Shown piece by piece: positions 17,385-26,892 of a stretch of DNA of 64,000 bases. The stretch is from Chitinophagales bacterium (GTDB lineage Bacteria > Bacteroidota > Bacteroidia > Chitinophagales > JADIYW01). The notes beneath the pieces were generated by a model that was not told the origin of the DNA, searched no databases, and worked only from the letters and a program-made list of their open reading frames with translations. The stretch spans positions 325,422-389,421 of the forward strand of contig JAMLHI010000004.1 of the NCBI GenBank assembly GCA_023957235.1, given 5' to 3'. The translations under genes and the position numbers were made by a program. The stretch's first letter is position 1, and each line of letters begins with the position of its first letter.

Positions 17385-19883
17385 TTATTTAAGACCTCGC
17401 AAAATCTGTTCCAATTCTTCTGAAGATTTTACATAGACCTCTCTTGCTCTACTTCCTTGATTGGGACCTACAATATTTGCAGCTTCTAATTGATCCATCA
17501 ATCGACCAGATCTATTATATCCTAAAGACATTTTTCTTTGTATCAGTGAAGTAGAGCCCACTTGATTTAAAACAATCAGTCGAGCTGCGTCTTCAAACAT
17601 AGGATCTCTGTCTGAAAGGAAATCTTCATCAAATCCATCACTTCCTTTCTCTTTAGGGTCAATATATTCAGGTAGCTCGTATGTATCGCTAGGTAAAATT
17701 TGGTTTTCGATAAAAGATGCAATTTCTTCAATCTCTGGGGTGTCCACAAAAGCACATTGTAGTCGTATGATATCACTGTTGAGTGATAAAAGCAAATCTC
17801 CTCGCCCAATTAATTGCTCGGCTCCACCTGTGTCTAAAATGGTTCTAGAGTCAATTTTTGATGCTACTTTGAAAGCAATTCTGCCTGGAAAATTGGCTTT
17901 GATGATACCTGTTATAATATTGACAGATGGACGCTGTGTGGCTATGACTAAATGGATACCTACAGCTCTTGCCAATTGAGCCAATCTAGCAATAGGCATT
18001 TCAATCTCTTTACCAGCAGTCATCATCAAATCAGCAAACTCGTCTATTATTAAAACGATATAAGGAAGGAATTTATGTCCATTCAATGGATTGAGATGGT
18101 AAGAATTGAATTTGCTATTATATTCTTTAATATTTCTTACCATTGCAGATTTCAACAAGTCATATCGCTGATCCATTTCGATACACAATGCATTCAGCGT
18201 ATTGATTACTTTTTTGGTATCAGTGATAATGGCTTCATCCTCATTGGGTATTCTTGCCAAATAATATTTTTCTATCTTTTTGTATAGTGAAAGTTCAACC
18301 TTTTTAGGGTCTATTAAAACAAATTTAAGTTCAGTTGGATTTTTCTTATATAATAGTGAAACTAAAATGGCATTTAATCCTACAGACTTTCCTTGTCCAG
18401 TTGCTCCTGCCATCAGTAAATGGGGCATCTTGGATAAATCTGTTACGTAATATTCATTGGAAATGGTTTTACCTATTGCAATAGGTAAGTCCATATCAGA
18501 GTTTTGAAATTTTTCAGAAGCAATCATTGATTTCATAGAAACGACTGCTTTTTTAATATTAGGCACTTCAATTCCTATTGTACCTTTTCCTGGTATTGGA
18601 GCGATAATCCTAATTCCCAATGCAGCTAGACTTAAAGCGATATCATCTTCAAGGTTTTTTATTTTGCTGATTCTGATTCCTGCACTAGGAACTATTTCAT
18701 AAAGTGTTACAGTTGGACCGACTGTTGCTTTAATTTTTTCTATATTGATATTATAGTTGAGTAAGGTAGATACAATCTGATTTTTTTTATCTTCTAAATC
18801 TTCTTTATCTATTGAAATTCCTCCATCTCCATGCTCAACCAATATATCTATAGGTGGGAATTGGTATTTGCACATGATACCATGCTCGCAGTCAGGACCA
18901 GCAGATTGAACTGCAATTTCTTTCTCTTCGATAGGTTGCTCTACTTCAAATGTCAGTTCTTCACTAGAGGTTTTAGAAACTTTCTTTTTTGTCTCAGTTG
19001 ACAATTCAAAATCATTATCATCAGAAATAGGTAAAGTTTTGACAACTTCATCCTGAGTATTGCCTATTGTCTTTATTTCAAAAGTAGTGTTATCAGGTTC
19101 TTCATAGTGAGTCAACTCTTCCACTTTTTCATCTTCCTCAGAAAGAAATCCTTTTTCTTTTTCGGTAGTATTCAGAATATCAAACTGTGGATCATTAAAA
19201 TGAGGAACAACTGCTTCTTTTTCTTCAGGAATGATGGATTCCATCTCTATTTTTTCCTGTCTTCTCATCTCAGCATTTTCACGATATTTCAACCATGCTG
19301 CATAAATTGAGTGCCTAAATCTCAGCAACAAATACGCAACGAGTCCTCCGAAAAGCAATAACCCCAACCCTAATCTTCCTAGAAGTGTTGATAGCCATAA
19401 ATACAACATATTGCCCATTCCACCACCTACGGAAAATTCTGCATGAGGAAATAGGTAGATGCCGAATAGAGGAATTAGTGTAAGTCCAAAAGCTAAGTTC
19501 AGTGCAATTTTTATAGTTTTGAAAATCCTTTTTGAGAAAGTAATATTGACTCCTAAAGCAAAAGGAAAATAAGGGACTAAGAAAGCTCCCACTCCAAATA
19601 AAGTATAAATGAGGACATGGCTGATATATGCCCCCAAACGACCCATTATATTATGAACATTAGCTTGTTGACTAAAAAAGATTTTCCAAGCAGGATCTAC
19701 AATATTTCCTTGGTCTTCTTTCCAATTAAAACAATAAGAAATCAGTGCAATGAAAGTAAAAATAGAGAAGAATATAATAGATAAGCCTATAAATCTTTTT
19801 ATCCTATTCAGTGTAAAAAAATTAGGCACTTCATTTTGAGCCTCGTCTATCTTAGTATTTTGAGTATTCTTTGGTTTAGACAT
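17385..19883 (-). CDS. ftsK: DNA translocase FtsK
   Basis: 832 aa. About four membrane segments lie in residues 30-185, followed by an acidic linker (about 200-330), the alpha/beta RecA-like motor and a C-terminal winged-helix gamma domain. Walker A is GATGQGKSVGLN, Walker B VLIIDEFADLM, followed by RAVGIHLVIATQRPSVNIIT. The gamma domain is SLGYNRSGRLMDQLEAANIV, then GPNQGSRAREVYV; it reads KOPS-type polar sequences. The protein couples chromosome segregation and dif recombination to septation. A -7 box lies at 19919-19926. First gene of an ftsK-lolA operon. Confidence 0.97.
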   Translation of the reverse strand: MSKPKNTQNTKIDEAQNEVPNFFTLNRIKRFIGLSIIFFSIFTFIALISYCFNWKEDQGNIVDPAWKIFFSQQANVHNIMGRLGAYISHVLIYTLFGVGAFLVPYFPFALGVNITFSKRIFKTIKIALNLAFGLTLIPLFGIYLFPHAEFSVGGGMGNMLYLWLSTLLGRLGLGLLLFGGLVAYLLLRFRHSIYAAWLKYRENAEMRRQEKIEMESIIPEEKEAVVPHFNDPQFDILNTTEKEKGFLSEEDEKVEELTHYEEPDNTTFEIKTIGNTQDEVVKTLPISDDNDFELSTETKKKVSKTSSEELTFEVEQPIEEKEIAVQSAGPDCEHGIMCKYQFPPIDILVEHGDGGISIDKEDLEDKKNQIVSTLLNYNINIEKIKATVGPTVTLYEIVPSAGIRISKIKNLEDDIALSLAALGIRIIAPIPGKGTIGIEVPNIKKAVVSMKSMIASEKFQNSDMDLPIAIGKTISNEYYVTDLSKMPHLLMAGATGQGKSVGLNAILVSLLYKKNPTELKFVLIDPKKVELSLYKKIEKYYLARIPNEDEAIITDTKKVINTLNALCIEMDQRYDLLKSAMVRNIKEYNSKFNSYHLNPLNGHKFLPYIVLIIDEFADLMMTAGKEIEMPIARLAQLARAVGIHLVIATQRPSVNIITGIIKANFPGRIAFKVASKIDSRTILDTGGAEQLIGRGDLLLSLNSDIIRLQCAFVDTPEIEEIASFIENQILPSDTYELPEYIDPKEKGSDGFDEDFLSDRDPMFEDAARLIVLNQVGSTSLIQRKMSLGYNRSGRLMDQLEAANIVGPNQGSRAREVYVKSSEELEQILRGLK

Positions 19884-19918
19884 GTTTTTGTATAATAAGA
19901 AAAGATTGTGCCAAGTGT

Positions 19919-19926
19919 CAAAAGTA
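19919..19926 (-). promoter_or_regulatory. -7 box of ftsK-lolA
   Basis: Minus-strand TACTTTTG, 35 nt before the ftsK ATG. No TTTG at the ideal -33 distance. Confidence 0.45.
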
Positions 19927-20042
19927 ACAAAATTAAAATTTCTTAGAGGTGTTTATTCAATTACAAGTATATAAAATTGAGTAAGATTTTAAAAATTATT
20001 TGCATTGTGTTATCTTGTGGGGCTTAATTTAATTAATAAAAA

Positions 20043-21218
20043 ATGAGAGAAGTATATATTGTATCGGTAGCAAGAACACCTATAGGTAGTTTTAATGGGG
20101 CATTAGCCTCTCTAGGTGCTTTAGAATTGGGTAAGGTAGCCATTACTAAGGCTTTGGAAAAGGCAAATATTTCAGGAGAGCAAGTAGATGAAGTCATCTT
20201 TGGAAATGTTTTATCTGCAAATGTTGGACAAGCACCAGCAAGACAAGTTTCAATTGCTGCTGGTATTGCTCAATCTGCCAGAGCCACTACAATTAATAAA
20301 GTTTGTGCTTCTGGTTTAAAAGCTATTACACTAGCTACTCAATCTATTCTATTAGGAGATAGTGATATAGTTGTTGCTGGAGGAATGGAGAGTATGTCCA
20401 ATGCGCCTTTCTATTTACCTAGTGGAAGAACAGGAATCCGTTATGGTAATGGTGAAATTGTTGATGCAATTGTCAGAGATGGTCTTCAGGATCCTTATAA
20501 AAAATATATGATGGGTAATACTGCTGAACTATGTGCTAGTCAATATAATTTCACTAGAGAGCAGCAAGATGCTTATGCTATTGAATCATATAAAAGAGCC
20601 GCAAATGCGTATGCTAATGGATATTTTAATGATGAGTTGGCGCCTGTGACTATTTCATCTAAGAAAGGAGATGTTGTGATAGCAGAAGATGAAGAGTATA
20701 AAAAAATTGATTTTTCTAAAGTATCTTCTTTACGTCCAGCATTTGATAAAAATGGAACTGTGACTGCAATTAATTCTTCCAAAATTAATGATGGAGCAGC
20801 AGCAGTGGTGTTGATGAGTAAGGAGAAGGCAGAAGAGTTGGGAGTGAAACCTTTAGCAAAAGTTTTGGCTTATGCTGATGCAGAACAATCTCCAGACTGG
20901 TTCACGACCACACCTGCTATCGCTATACCCAAAGCTATTGCTAAAGCGGGTATAAAGATTGAAGATATTGATGCATTTGAAATCAATGAAGCCTTTGCAG
21001 TAGTTGCATTAGCCAATATAGAAGAAATGAAACTAGACCCTGCTAAGGTAAATACTTTAGGTGGTGCAGTCTCATTAGGGCACCCTATTGGAATGAGTGG
21101 AGCAAGAATTGTTTGCACATTAATCTCTGCCCTCAATGCAAATGGTGGTCAATTAGGAGCTGCTGGTATTTGCAATGGTGGTGGTGGTGCTAGTGCAATT
21201 GTAATAGAGAAAATCTAA
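20043..21218 (+). CDS. atoB: Acetyl-CoA C-acetyltransferase (thiolase)
   Basis: 391 aa, full-length thiolase II: VARTPIGSFNGALASL at the N-terminus; INKVCASGLKAITLATQSI with nucleophile Cys at about residue 88; GGMESMSNAPFYL; INEAFAVVALA; GGAVSLGHPIGMSGARI (active-site His) and the terminal GICNGGGGASAIVIE with the second Cys. It condenses two acetyl-CoA to acetoacetyl-CoA or cleaves 3-ketoacyl-CoA. Stands alone with a strong terminator. Whether it is degradative or biosynthetic cannot be told; the mutB gene nearby fits acyl-CoA metabolism but is not linked. Confidence 0.95.
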   Translation: MREVYIVSVARTPIGSFNGALASLGALELGKVAITKALEKANISGEQVDEVIFGNVLSANVGQAPARQVSIAAGIAQSARATTINKVCASGLKAITLATQSILLGDSDIVVAGGMESMSNAPFYLPSGRTGIRYGNGEIVDAIVRDGLQDPYKKYMMGNTAELCASQYNFTREQQDAYAIESYKRAANAYANGYFNDELAPVTISSKKGDVVIAEDEEYKKIDFSKVSSLRPAFDKNGTVTAINSSKINDGAAAVVLMSKEKAEELGVKPLAKVLAYADAEQSPDWFTTTPAIAIPKAIAKAGIKIEDIDAFEINEAFAVVALANIEEMKLDPAKVNTLGGAVSLGHPIGMSGARIVCTLISALNANGGQLGAAGICNGGGGASAIVIEKI

Positions 21219-21240
21219 AAAAAATATTGTTTTTTTCATA

Positions 21241-21269
21241 AAAGGAGAGTGTTCAACTCTCCTTTTTTT
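21241..21269 (+). terminator. Rho-independent terminator of the thiolase gene
   Basis: Stem AAAGGAGAGT/ACTCTCCTTT with loop GTTCA, followed by seven T. Confidence 0.92.
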
Positions 21270-21354
21270 GCTCATGCTATTAGTGATTATTGACTGCATA
21301 GATTAATTATAGAATATTAAATTTTGCATCTTATTTTTATTTGTGTTTATATTG

Positions 21355-21362
21355 TAATTTTG
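21355..21362 (+). promoter_or_regulatory. -7 box of lepA
   Basis: TAATTTTG, ending 4 nt before the lepA ATG at 21367. TTTG elements upstream are at unfavourable spacing (11 and 28 nt), so the -33 element is uncertain. Confidence 0.45.
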
Positions 21363-21366
21363 CCAC

Positions 21367-23157
21367 ATGGAAAACATCCGTAATTTTTGTATTATCGCCC
21401 ATATAGATCATGGGAAATCGACTCTCGCAGACAGGCTATTAGAACATACTAAAACAATTTCTGAAAGAGATCTTCAAGCCCAGACTTTAGATGATATGGA
21501 TTTGGAAAGAGAACGCGGTATAACTATCAAAAGCCATGCGATCCAAATGACATATAATATAAAAGGTAAAGATTATGTTTTTAATTTGATAGACACTCCT
21601 GGACACGTAGATTTTTCGTATGAAGTGTCTAGATCTTTAGCAGCATGTGAAGGAGCTTTATTATTAGTAGATGCTACCCAAGGCATTCAAGCTCAGACTA
21701 TCTCCAATATGTATTTAGCTCTAGAAAATGGATTGGAGATTATCCCTGTAGTCAATAAAATAGACATGGATGGAGCTATGATTGATGAAGTAAAAGATCA
21801 GATTGTTGAGTTGCTTGGATGTGATTATGAAGAAATTTTGGAGGCAAGTGGTAAATCAGGAATTGGAATTGAAGAAATTTTGCTGGCAGTTATTGATAGA
21901 ATACCTTCCCCCAAAGGAGATATACAAGCTCCACTTCAGGCATTGATTTTCGATTCTGTTTTTAATTCTTTCAGAGGAGTAATTGCCTATTTTAGAATTA
22001 TTAATGGAAGTCTTAAAAAAGGAGATAAAATCAAATTCTTAGCTACTAATAAAGTATATGAAGCAGATGAAGTAGGTATTTTGAATATGGATCTAGTACC
22101 TAGAGATGAGCTGTTTGCAGGAAATGTTGGCTATGTGATTACCGGAATTAAAAATTCAAAAGATATTAAAGTCGGTGATACAATGACACTCTCTAATCAC
22201 CCATGTACGGAGGCCATCAAAGGTTTTGAAAATGTTAAACCTATGGTTTTTGCTGGAATTTATCCAATTGATACTGATGATTTTCAGGAACTAAGAGAGT
22301 CTTTGGAAAAGCTACAATTGAATGATGCATCTTTAGTGTGGGAACCAGAAACCTCCTTAGCCCTTGGTTTTGGATTTAGATGTGGTTTTTTAGGTTTGTT
22401 GCATCTTGAAATCGTTCAAGAACGATTAGATAGAGAATTTGATATGGCTGTGATTACTACTGTCCCCAATGTTACATATCATGCCTATTTAAAGGATGGT
22501 TCTGAGATGATTTTGAATAACCCTTCTGATATGCCTGACCCTACTTCATTGGATAGAATAGAAGAACCATATATTAAAGCTCAAATCATTACAAAACCTG
22601 AGTATATCGGAGCTATTATGAAGCTATGTATGGATAAAAGAGGTCAGTTAATCAATCAAGTATATCTTTCAACGAACAAAATTGAATTGCAATTTGAAAT
22701 GCCATTAGCAGAGATTGTATTTGATTTTTATGACCAATTGAAATCTATTTCAAAGGGATATGCAAGTTTTGACTATTTTATGATAGATTTTAGAGCAAGT
22801 GATTTGGTGAAACTGGACATTAAATTAAATAGTGAAAATGTTGATGCCTTATCTGCCTTGATACATAGGAGTAAAGCCTATGATTTTGGTAAAAGATTAT
22901 GTGAAAAATTAAAAGAGCTGATTCCTCGTCAACAATTTGTTATTGCAATTCAAGCGGCTATAGGGATGAAAATAATTGCCAGAGAAACAATTTCTGCTTT
23001 GCGTAAAGATGTGACTGCAAAATGTTATGGTGGTGATATTTCTCGTAAAAGAAAATTATTGGAAAAACAAAAGAAAGGCAAGAAACGAATGAGGCAAGTT
23101 GGCAATGTTGAGGTGCCTCAACAAGCATTCATGGCAGTTTTGAAATTGAATAGTTAG
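21367..23157 (+). CDS. lepA: Elongation factor 4 (LepA), ribosome back-translocating GTPase
   Basis: 596 aa. G1 is [18 protein letters not shown] at residues 11-28, the switch region contains [14 protein letters not shown]3 is [16 protein letters not shown] and G4 NKIDMDGA. The LepA-specific C-terminal domain follows ([20 protein letters not shown], then [19 protein letters not shown]). It acts on stalled or mistranslocated ribosomes. A -7 box ends 4 nt before the ATG. Confidence 0.98.
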   Translation: MENIRNFCIIAHIDHGKSTLADRLLEHTKTISERDLQAQTLDDMDLERERGITIKSHAIQMTYNIKGKDYVFNLIDTPGHVDFSYEVSRSLAACEGALLLVDATQGIQAQTISNMYLALENGLEIIPVVNKIDMDGAMIDEVKDQIVELLGCDYEEILEASGKSGIGIEEILLAVIDRIPSPKGDIQAPLQALIFDSVFNSFRGVIAYFRIINGSLKKGDKIKFLATNKVYEADEVGILNMDLVPRDELFAGNVGYVITGIKNSKDIKVGDTMTLSNHPCTEAIKGFENVKPMVFAGIYPIDTDDFQELRESLEKLQLNDASLVWEPETSLALGFGFRCGFLGLLHLEIVQERLDREFDMAVITTVPNVTYHAYLKDGSEMILNNPSDMPDPTSLDRIEEPYIKAQIITKPEYIGAIMKLCMDKRGQLINQVYLSTNKIELQFEMPLAEIVFDFYDQLKSISKGYASFDYFMIDFRASDLVKLDIKLNSENVDALSALIHRSKAYDFGKRLCEKLKELIPRQQFVIAIQAAIGMKIIARETISALRKDVTAKCYGGDISRKRKLLEKQKKGKKRMRQVGNVEVPQQAFMAVLKLNS

Positions 23158-23282
23158 TGATATTTCTAAGATTATAGTCTAAAATCTTTATGAGTAATGG
23201 TTTAAAAAACTTATCAATTTTTCTTTTCTGTGATTTTGAATATTCTTTTTAACAACAGATAATTTATTGTGTTACAGATTCG

Positions 23283-23314
23283 TTTGTAAAAATGCAGTAT
23301 AAACAATACCTTTG
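23283..23314 (+). promoter_or_regulatory. Promoter of the bamD operon (TTTG-N20-TACCTTTG)
   Basis: TTTG at 23283-23286 and TACCTTTG at 23307-23314 with 20 nt between them, an exact fit to the Bacteroidota consensus. The ATG at 23322 begins 7 nt after the -7 box. The promoter lies inside the alternative upstream reading-frame extension, ruling out the Met at 23292. Confidence 0.75.
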
Positions 23315-23321
23315 TAGGCTT

Positions 23322-24161
23322 ATGAAAAAAAGGGTTATATTCCCATTGATATGTGTTCTTTTTTTAGGAACGATGGCTTGTAATAGATCGTATAATAAAG
23401 TCATGAAAAATCCTGACCCCAAATTTCGATTGGAGAAGGCTCATGAATACTACAATCAAGGTAAATATGAAAAAGCACAGCCACTCTTTGAAGAGCATTT
23501 GACAATGAATAAAGGGATTAAAAACTCTGAAGAGGTATTGTTTTTATATGCTTATTGCTTCTATTATTTAAAAGATTATTCTATGGGTGCTTTCTATTTT
23601 AGAAATTTCACCACGAGTTATCCAACGAGCAAACGTGCTGAAGAGTCTGCTTTTATGATGGCAAAATGTTATGAAAAAGAATCTCCAAGATATCAGCTCG
23701 ATCAGACAAATACACTTAAAGCTATAGACCAATATCAAAACTTTGCTAGTAGATATCCTAATAGTACTAGAATAGCAGATGCTAATAAAGCAATTGATGA
23801 ATTAAGAGCCAAGCTCCAGAAAAAAGCGTATGAAAGCGCATATCTATATTATAAGATTAAGCAATATCAAGCGGCTTCTGTATCTATGAAAGCACTATTG
23901 AAAGATTATCCTGATATTGCAGATAAAGATAAGATTCAATATTTTGTGGTCAAATCCAACAAGTTTTATGCTGATAATAGTACTACTTCAAAAAAAATGG
24001 AGCGTTATGAAGAAACAGCTAAAGAATGTGCAACTTTTAAAGAATTATATCCAAGTAGCCTTTATTTGAAAGAGATTGAGGATATTTATGCTAAATCAAT
24101 AGAACAAATTAAAATATTTCAAAATTCCGAACATAATGGAAAAGAAAAAAGAAGAAGTTAA
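23322..24161 (+). CDS. bamD: Outer membrane assembly lipoprotein BamD
   Basis: About 279 aa from the ATG at 23322 (MKKRVIFPLICVLFLGTMAC; lipobox Cys20). An in-frame Met 30 nt upstream is excluded because the promoter covers it. The body is TPR-like helical repeats of the YfiO/BamD family: KAHEYYNQGKYEKAQPLFEE, LYAYCFYYLKDYSMGAFYF, SYPTSKRAEESAFMMAKCYE and AIDQYQNFASRYPNSTRIAD. BamD is the essential lipoprotein of the BAM complex that inserts outer-membrane beta-barrels. First gene of the bamD-rpoZ-coaBC-DUF4835 operon; its 3' end overlaps rpoZ by 26 nt. Confidence 0.93.
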   Translation: MKKRVIFPLICVLFLGTMACNRSYNKVMKNPDPKFRLEKAHEYYNQGKYEKAQPLFEEHLTMNKGIKNSEEVLFLYAYCFYYLKDYSMGAFYFRNFTTSYPTSKRAEESAFMMAKCYEKESPRYQLDQTNTLKAIDQYQNFASRYPNSTRIADANKAIDELRAKLQKKAYESAYLYYKIKQYQAASVSMKALLKDYPDIADKDKIQYFVVKSNKFYADNSTTSKKMERYEETAKECATFKELYPSSLYLKEIEDIYAKSIEQIKIFQNSEHNGKEKRRS

Positions 24162-24474
24162 AAGTGTCTCTCCATTTATTGAGACTAGAGATTTGAACCA
24201 ATTGGCAAAAAAATCAGGTAACTTATATAAGTCTATCAATATTATTTCCAAAAGGTCTTCTCAATTGAATTCATCTTTGAAAGAAGAATTACATAAGAAA
24301 TTAGAAGAATTTGCATCATCAACTGATAATCTAGAAGAAGTATTTGAAAACAGAGAACAAATAGAAATCTCCAAATACTATGAAAGATTACCCAAAGTGA
24401 CTCTTCAAGCTTTGAATGAATTTCAAAATGACGAAATTTATATCAAAGATGCTGATGCTTCTATCACTAAATAG
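24136..24474 (+). CDS. rpoZ: RNA polymerase omega subunit (Rpb6/RpoZ-like)
   Basis: 112 aa, small helical protein of the Bacteroidota omega type: IETRDLNQLAKKSGNLYKSI, IISKRSSQLNSSLKEELHKK and LPKVTLQALNEFQNDEIYI. It binds and stabilises the beta' subunit. Identification rests on the conserved position between bamD and coaBC and on the ISKR.......EL pattern; sequence similarity to proteobacterial omega is low. It overlaps bamD by 26 nt and is followed 8 nt later by coaBC, so expression is coupled. Confidence 0.85.
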   Translation: MEKKKEEVKSVSPFIETRDLNQLAKKSGNLYKSINIISKRSSQLNSSLKEELHKKLEEFASSTDNLEEVFENREQIEISKYYERLPKVTLQALNEFQNDEIYIKDADASITK

Positions 24475-24482
24475 TTTTTCAA

Positions 24483-25688
24483 TTGAGTGGGTTTTTGAAA
24501 AATAAAAAAATCCTTTTAGGCGTATGTGGAAGTATTTCTGCATATAAAGCTGTTTTTTTGACTAGATTATTGGTGAAAAATGGGGCAGAAGTAAAAGTCA
24601 TTTTGACTCCTTCGGCTACAGATTTTATTCAACCATTGACTTTTAGTACTTTGTCTAAAAATGAGTGCCTTGTATCCTATACTCGGTCGGATGGTCAATG
24701 GAATAACCATGTAGATTTAGCATTGTGGGCTGACCTAATGTTGATAGCTCCTGCTACTGTAAGCACTATCTCCAAGATGGCTAATGCTCATTGTGATAAT
24801 CTTCTGATAGGAACATATCTTTCTGCTCGTTGCCCTGTTTTTATTGCCCCAGCTATGGATGAAGATATGTATCATCATCCTGCCAATCAGCAAAATATTA
24901 AGAAACTACTTGAATTAGGACATCAGATTATTCCTGTTGATGAGGGCGAATTGGCATCTGGATTGTTTGGGAAAGGTCGTTTGGCAGAACCTGAAATGAT
25001 TGTAGATTTTCTAGAGCATTTTTTCACTCCTCACAATTCTGTGTTAATTAATAAGAAGGTAGTGATTACCGCAGGTCCTACTTATGAGCATATTGATCCT
25101 GTTCGTTTTATAGGAAATCATTCATCTGGTAAAATGGGAATTGCTTTAGCAATAGCACTTGCAGATAAAGGAGCAGATGTTAAATTGATATTAGGTCCAT
25201 CATCTATTCAGGTTCAACACTCTAAAATTCAAGTGATTCCTGTGGTTTCTGCAAATGAAATGTACGAGGAAGCTCAAAAATATTTTGACAATCTTGATAT
25301 TATTGTCTTTGCTGCAGCTGTTGCTGACTATAGGCCTATCAGTTCTGTAGATCATAAGATAAAAAAACAAGATGATCATTTGACTATTCAGTTGAAGAAG
25401 AATGTGGACATAGCAGCTTCTTTCGGAAGCTTTAAAAAAGATAGACAAATCTCAGTAGGCTTCGCATTAGAAACTAGAAATGAGGAAGAGTACGCTAAAG
25501 AAAAATTAAAAAAGAAAAATTTTGATATCGTCATATTGAATTCTCTAGCAGAGGAAGGTGCAGGATTTAAGTATGACACCAATAAGATTAAAATTATTGA
25601 TAAAAATTTTCAGATAGCTTCTTTTGAAATGAAATCTAAAACAGAAGTTGCTAACGATATTGTTCATGCTATTGAAAATTTATTATGA
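24483..25688 (+). CDS. coaBC: Bifunctional phosphopantothenoylcysteine decarboxylase / phosphopantothenate-cysteine ligase
   Basis: 401 aa, start codon TTG. The N-terminal flavoprotein (CoaC, about 1-185) has ILLGVCGSISAYKAVFLTRL, WADLMLIAPATVSTISKMAN and PAMDEDMYHHPANQQNIKKL. The C-terminal ligase (CoaB) has VVITAGPTYEHIDPVRFIGN, HSSGKMGIALA and AAAVADYRP. It makes 4'-phosphopantetheine for CoA. In the decarboxylase substrate clamp the usual Cys of the ACG-type motif is Ser (LASGLFGKGRL); I believe other Bacteroidota show this too but cannot confirm. Its stop overlaps the DUF4835 start (ATGA). Confidence 0.95.
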   Translation: MSGFLKNKKILLGVCGSISAYKAVFLTRLLVKNGAEVKVILTPSATDFIQPLTFSTLSKNECLVSYTRSDGQWNNHVDLALWADLMLIAPATVSTISKMANAHCDNLLIGTYLSARCPVFIAPAMDEDMYHHPANQQNIKKLLELGHQIIPVDEGELASGLFGKGRLAEPEMIVDFLEHFFTPHNSVLINKKVVITAGPTYEHIDPVRFIGNHSSGKMGIALAIALADKGADVKLILGPSSIQVQHSKIQVIPVVSANEMYEEAQKYFDNLDIIVFAAAVADYRPISSVDHKIKKQDDHLTIQLKKNVDIAASFGSFKKDRQISVGFALETRNEEEYAKEKLKKKNFDIVILNSLAEEGAGFKYDTNKIKIIDKNFQIASFEMKSKTEVANDIVHAIENLL

Positions 25689-26593
25689 TGAGATTTTTAG
25701 GTGCTCTGATAATATTTTTTTCATTTCTTTTCAGCATGAATGCGCAGGAATTAGACTGTTCAGTGAGGGTAGAAGCTATTAAGGCACAAAATATTGATCC
25801 TAAGGTTTTTAAAACATTAGAAACTTCGGTATATCAATTCATGAATAGTAGAAAATGGACAAATGATAAATTTGAACCATTTGAAAAGATAAAGTGTGCG
25901 ATAATAATAAATATCACAGAGTCTCCAACTGAGGGAGATTATAAAGCATCATTTATTATTCAATCGCAAAGACCTGTTTATAATTCTAGTTATCAATCTC
26001 CAGTTTTTAGCCAAAACGACAAAGAGTGTGATTTTGAATATTTTGAATTTCAACAATTGGATTATATCGCTAATGGTTATACAAATAACCTGACTTCTCT
26101 TCTAGCATTTTATGCTTATGTAATCATTGGATATGATTATGCTTCTTTTCAATCCAATGGCGGAGAGCCTTATTTTAAGTTAGCAAAGTCAGTGATAGAT
26201 GCTATACCTCAAAGTGCCCGTTCCAAATATAAAGGTTGGTCTGCATTTGATGGCTCAAATAATAGGTATCAATTGATAGATGCCTTACTCAATCCAAGGT
26301 TTAAGATTTTTAATCATGTTATATATTCTTATCATTATTCTGGAATGGATAGAATGTATAATGATGTCACTACAGCCAGACAGGCAGTTTTATCTGCTAT
26401 TAAAGATTTGGAAAAATTCAATGAAGACTCTCCTAATAATATTTTATTACGGACATTTTTTATTGCAAAATCGGATGAATTATTTAATGTGCTGAAGGGA
26501 GCGACCCCTATGGAAAAAGGACCAATGGTGGATGTGTTAAGTAAACTCGACCCTTTGAATAGTGAAAAATACAGAGGGCTATTGAAGTTCTAA
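25685..26593 (+). CDS. DUF4835 family secreted protein
   Basis: 302 aa with a signal peptide cut near MNA-QELDCSV. The DUF4835 pattern is clear: CSVRVEAIKAQNIDPKVFKT, FMNSRKWTNDKFEPFEKIKC, QRPVYNSSYQSPVF and LLAFYAYVIIGYDYASF. Function unknown; it is a phylum-specific periplasmic or outer-membrane protein that regularly follows coaBC. Translationally coupled to coaBC by a 4-nt overlap. In many relatives recN follows; here the cluster stops and a sigma54 regulator gene comes 300 nt later. Confidence 0.9.
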   Translation: MMRFLGALIIFFSFLFSMNAQELDCSVRVEAIKAQNIDPKVFKTLETSVYQFMNSRKWTNDKFEPFEKIKCAIIINITESPTEGDYKASFIIQSQRPVYNSSYQSPVFSQNDKECDFEYFEFQQLDYIANGYTNNLTSLLAFYAYVIIGYDYASFQSNGGEPYFKLAKSVIDAIPQSARSKYKGWSAFDGSNNRYQLIDALLNPRFKIFNHVIYSYHYSGMDRMYNDVTTARQAVLSAIKDLEKFNEDSPNNILLRTFFIAKSDELFNVLKGATPMEKGPMVDVLSKLDPLNSEKYRGLLKF

Positions 26594-26892
26594 TTAGAGG
26601 TTCTTTGGACTTTGATTTTTTTCAATTTACATCTATTAGATATCTTGGAATATTCTGAAATTATTACTCGCCTTTGATACCCATATTTAATGCAATACAT
26701 TGTGATATATAATGGTTCATTATTGTATCCGAAAATTTGAATTTTATTGGGTGGTGTACTCTTCTTTATACGATTGTTCTATACATCAGTAGGGATAGAT
26801 TTTTTTTATTATCTCTACTTTCTCTTCTTCATTTTCTAATAATGTTATGAATACAGGAGTAATTTTAATAATTTGGCACTAAATATATTGAT
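26594..26892 (+). other. 299-bp intergenic region
   Basis: AT-rich sequence between the DUF4835 gene and the sigma54 regulator gene. I see no convincing open frame, terminator hairpin or sigma54-type -24/-12 element. The sequence TAATAATTTG near 26866-26875 is only a distorted -7 box. Confidence 0.4.

Noticed and set aside
23292-23321. Upstream Met for bamD
   Set aside because: The full promoter (TTTG-N20-TACCTTTG) spans these codons, so they would not be transcribed, and the lipoprotein signal begins at 23322.
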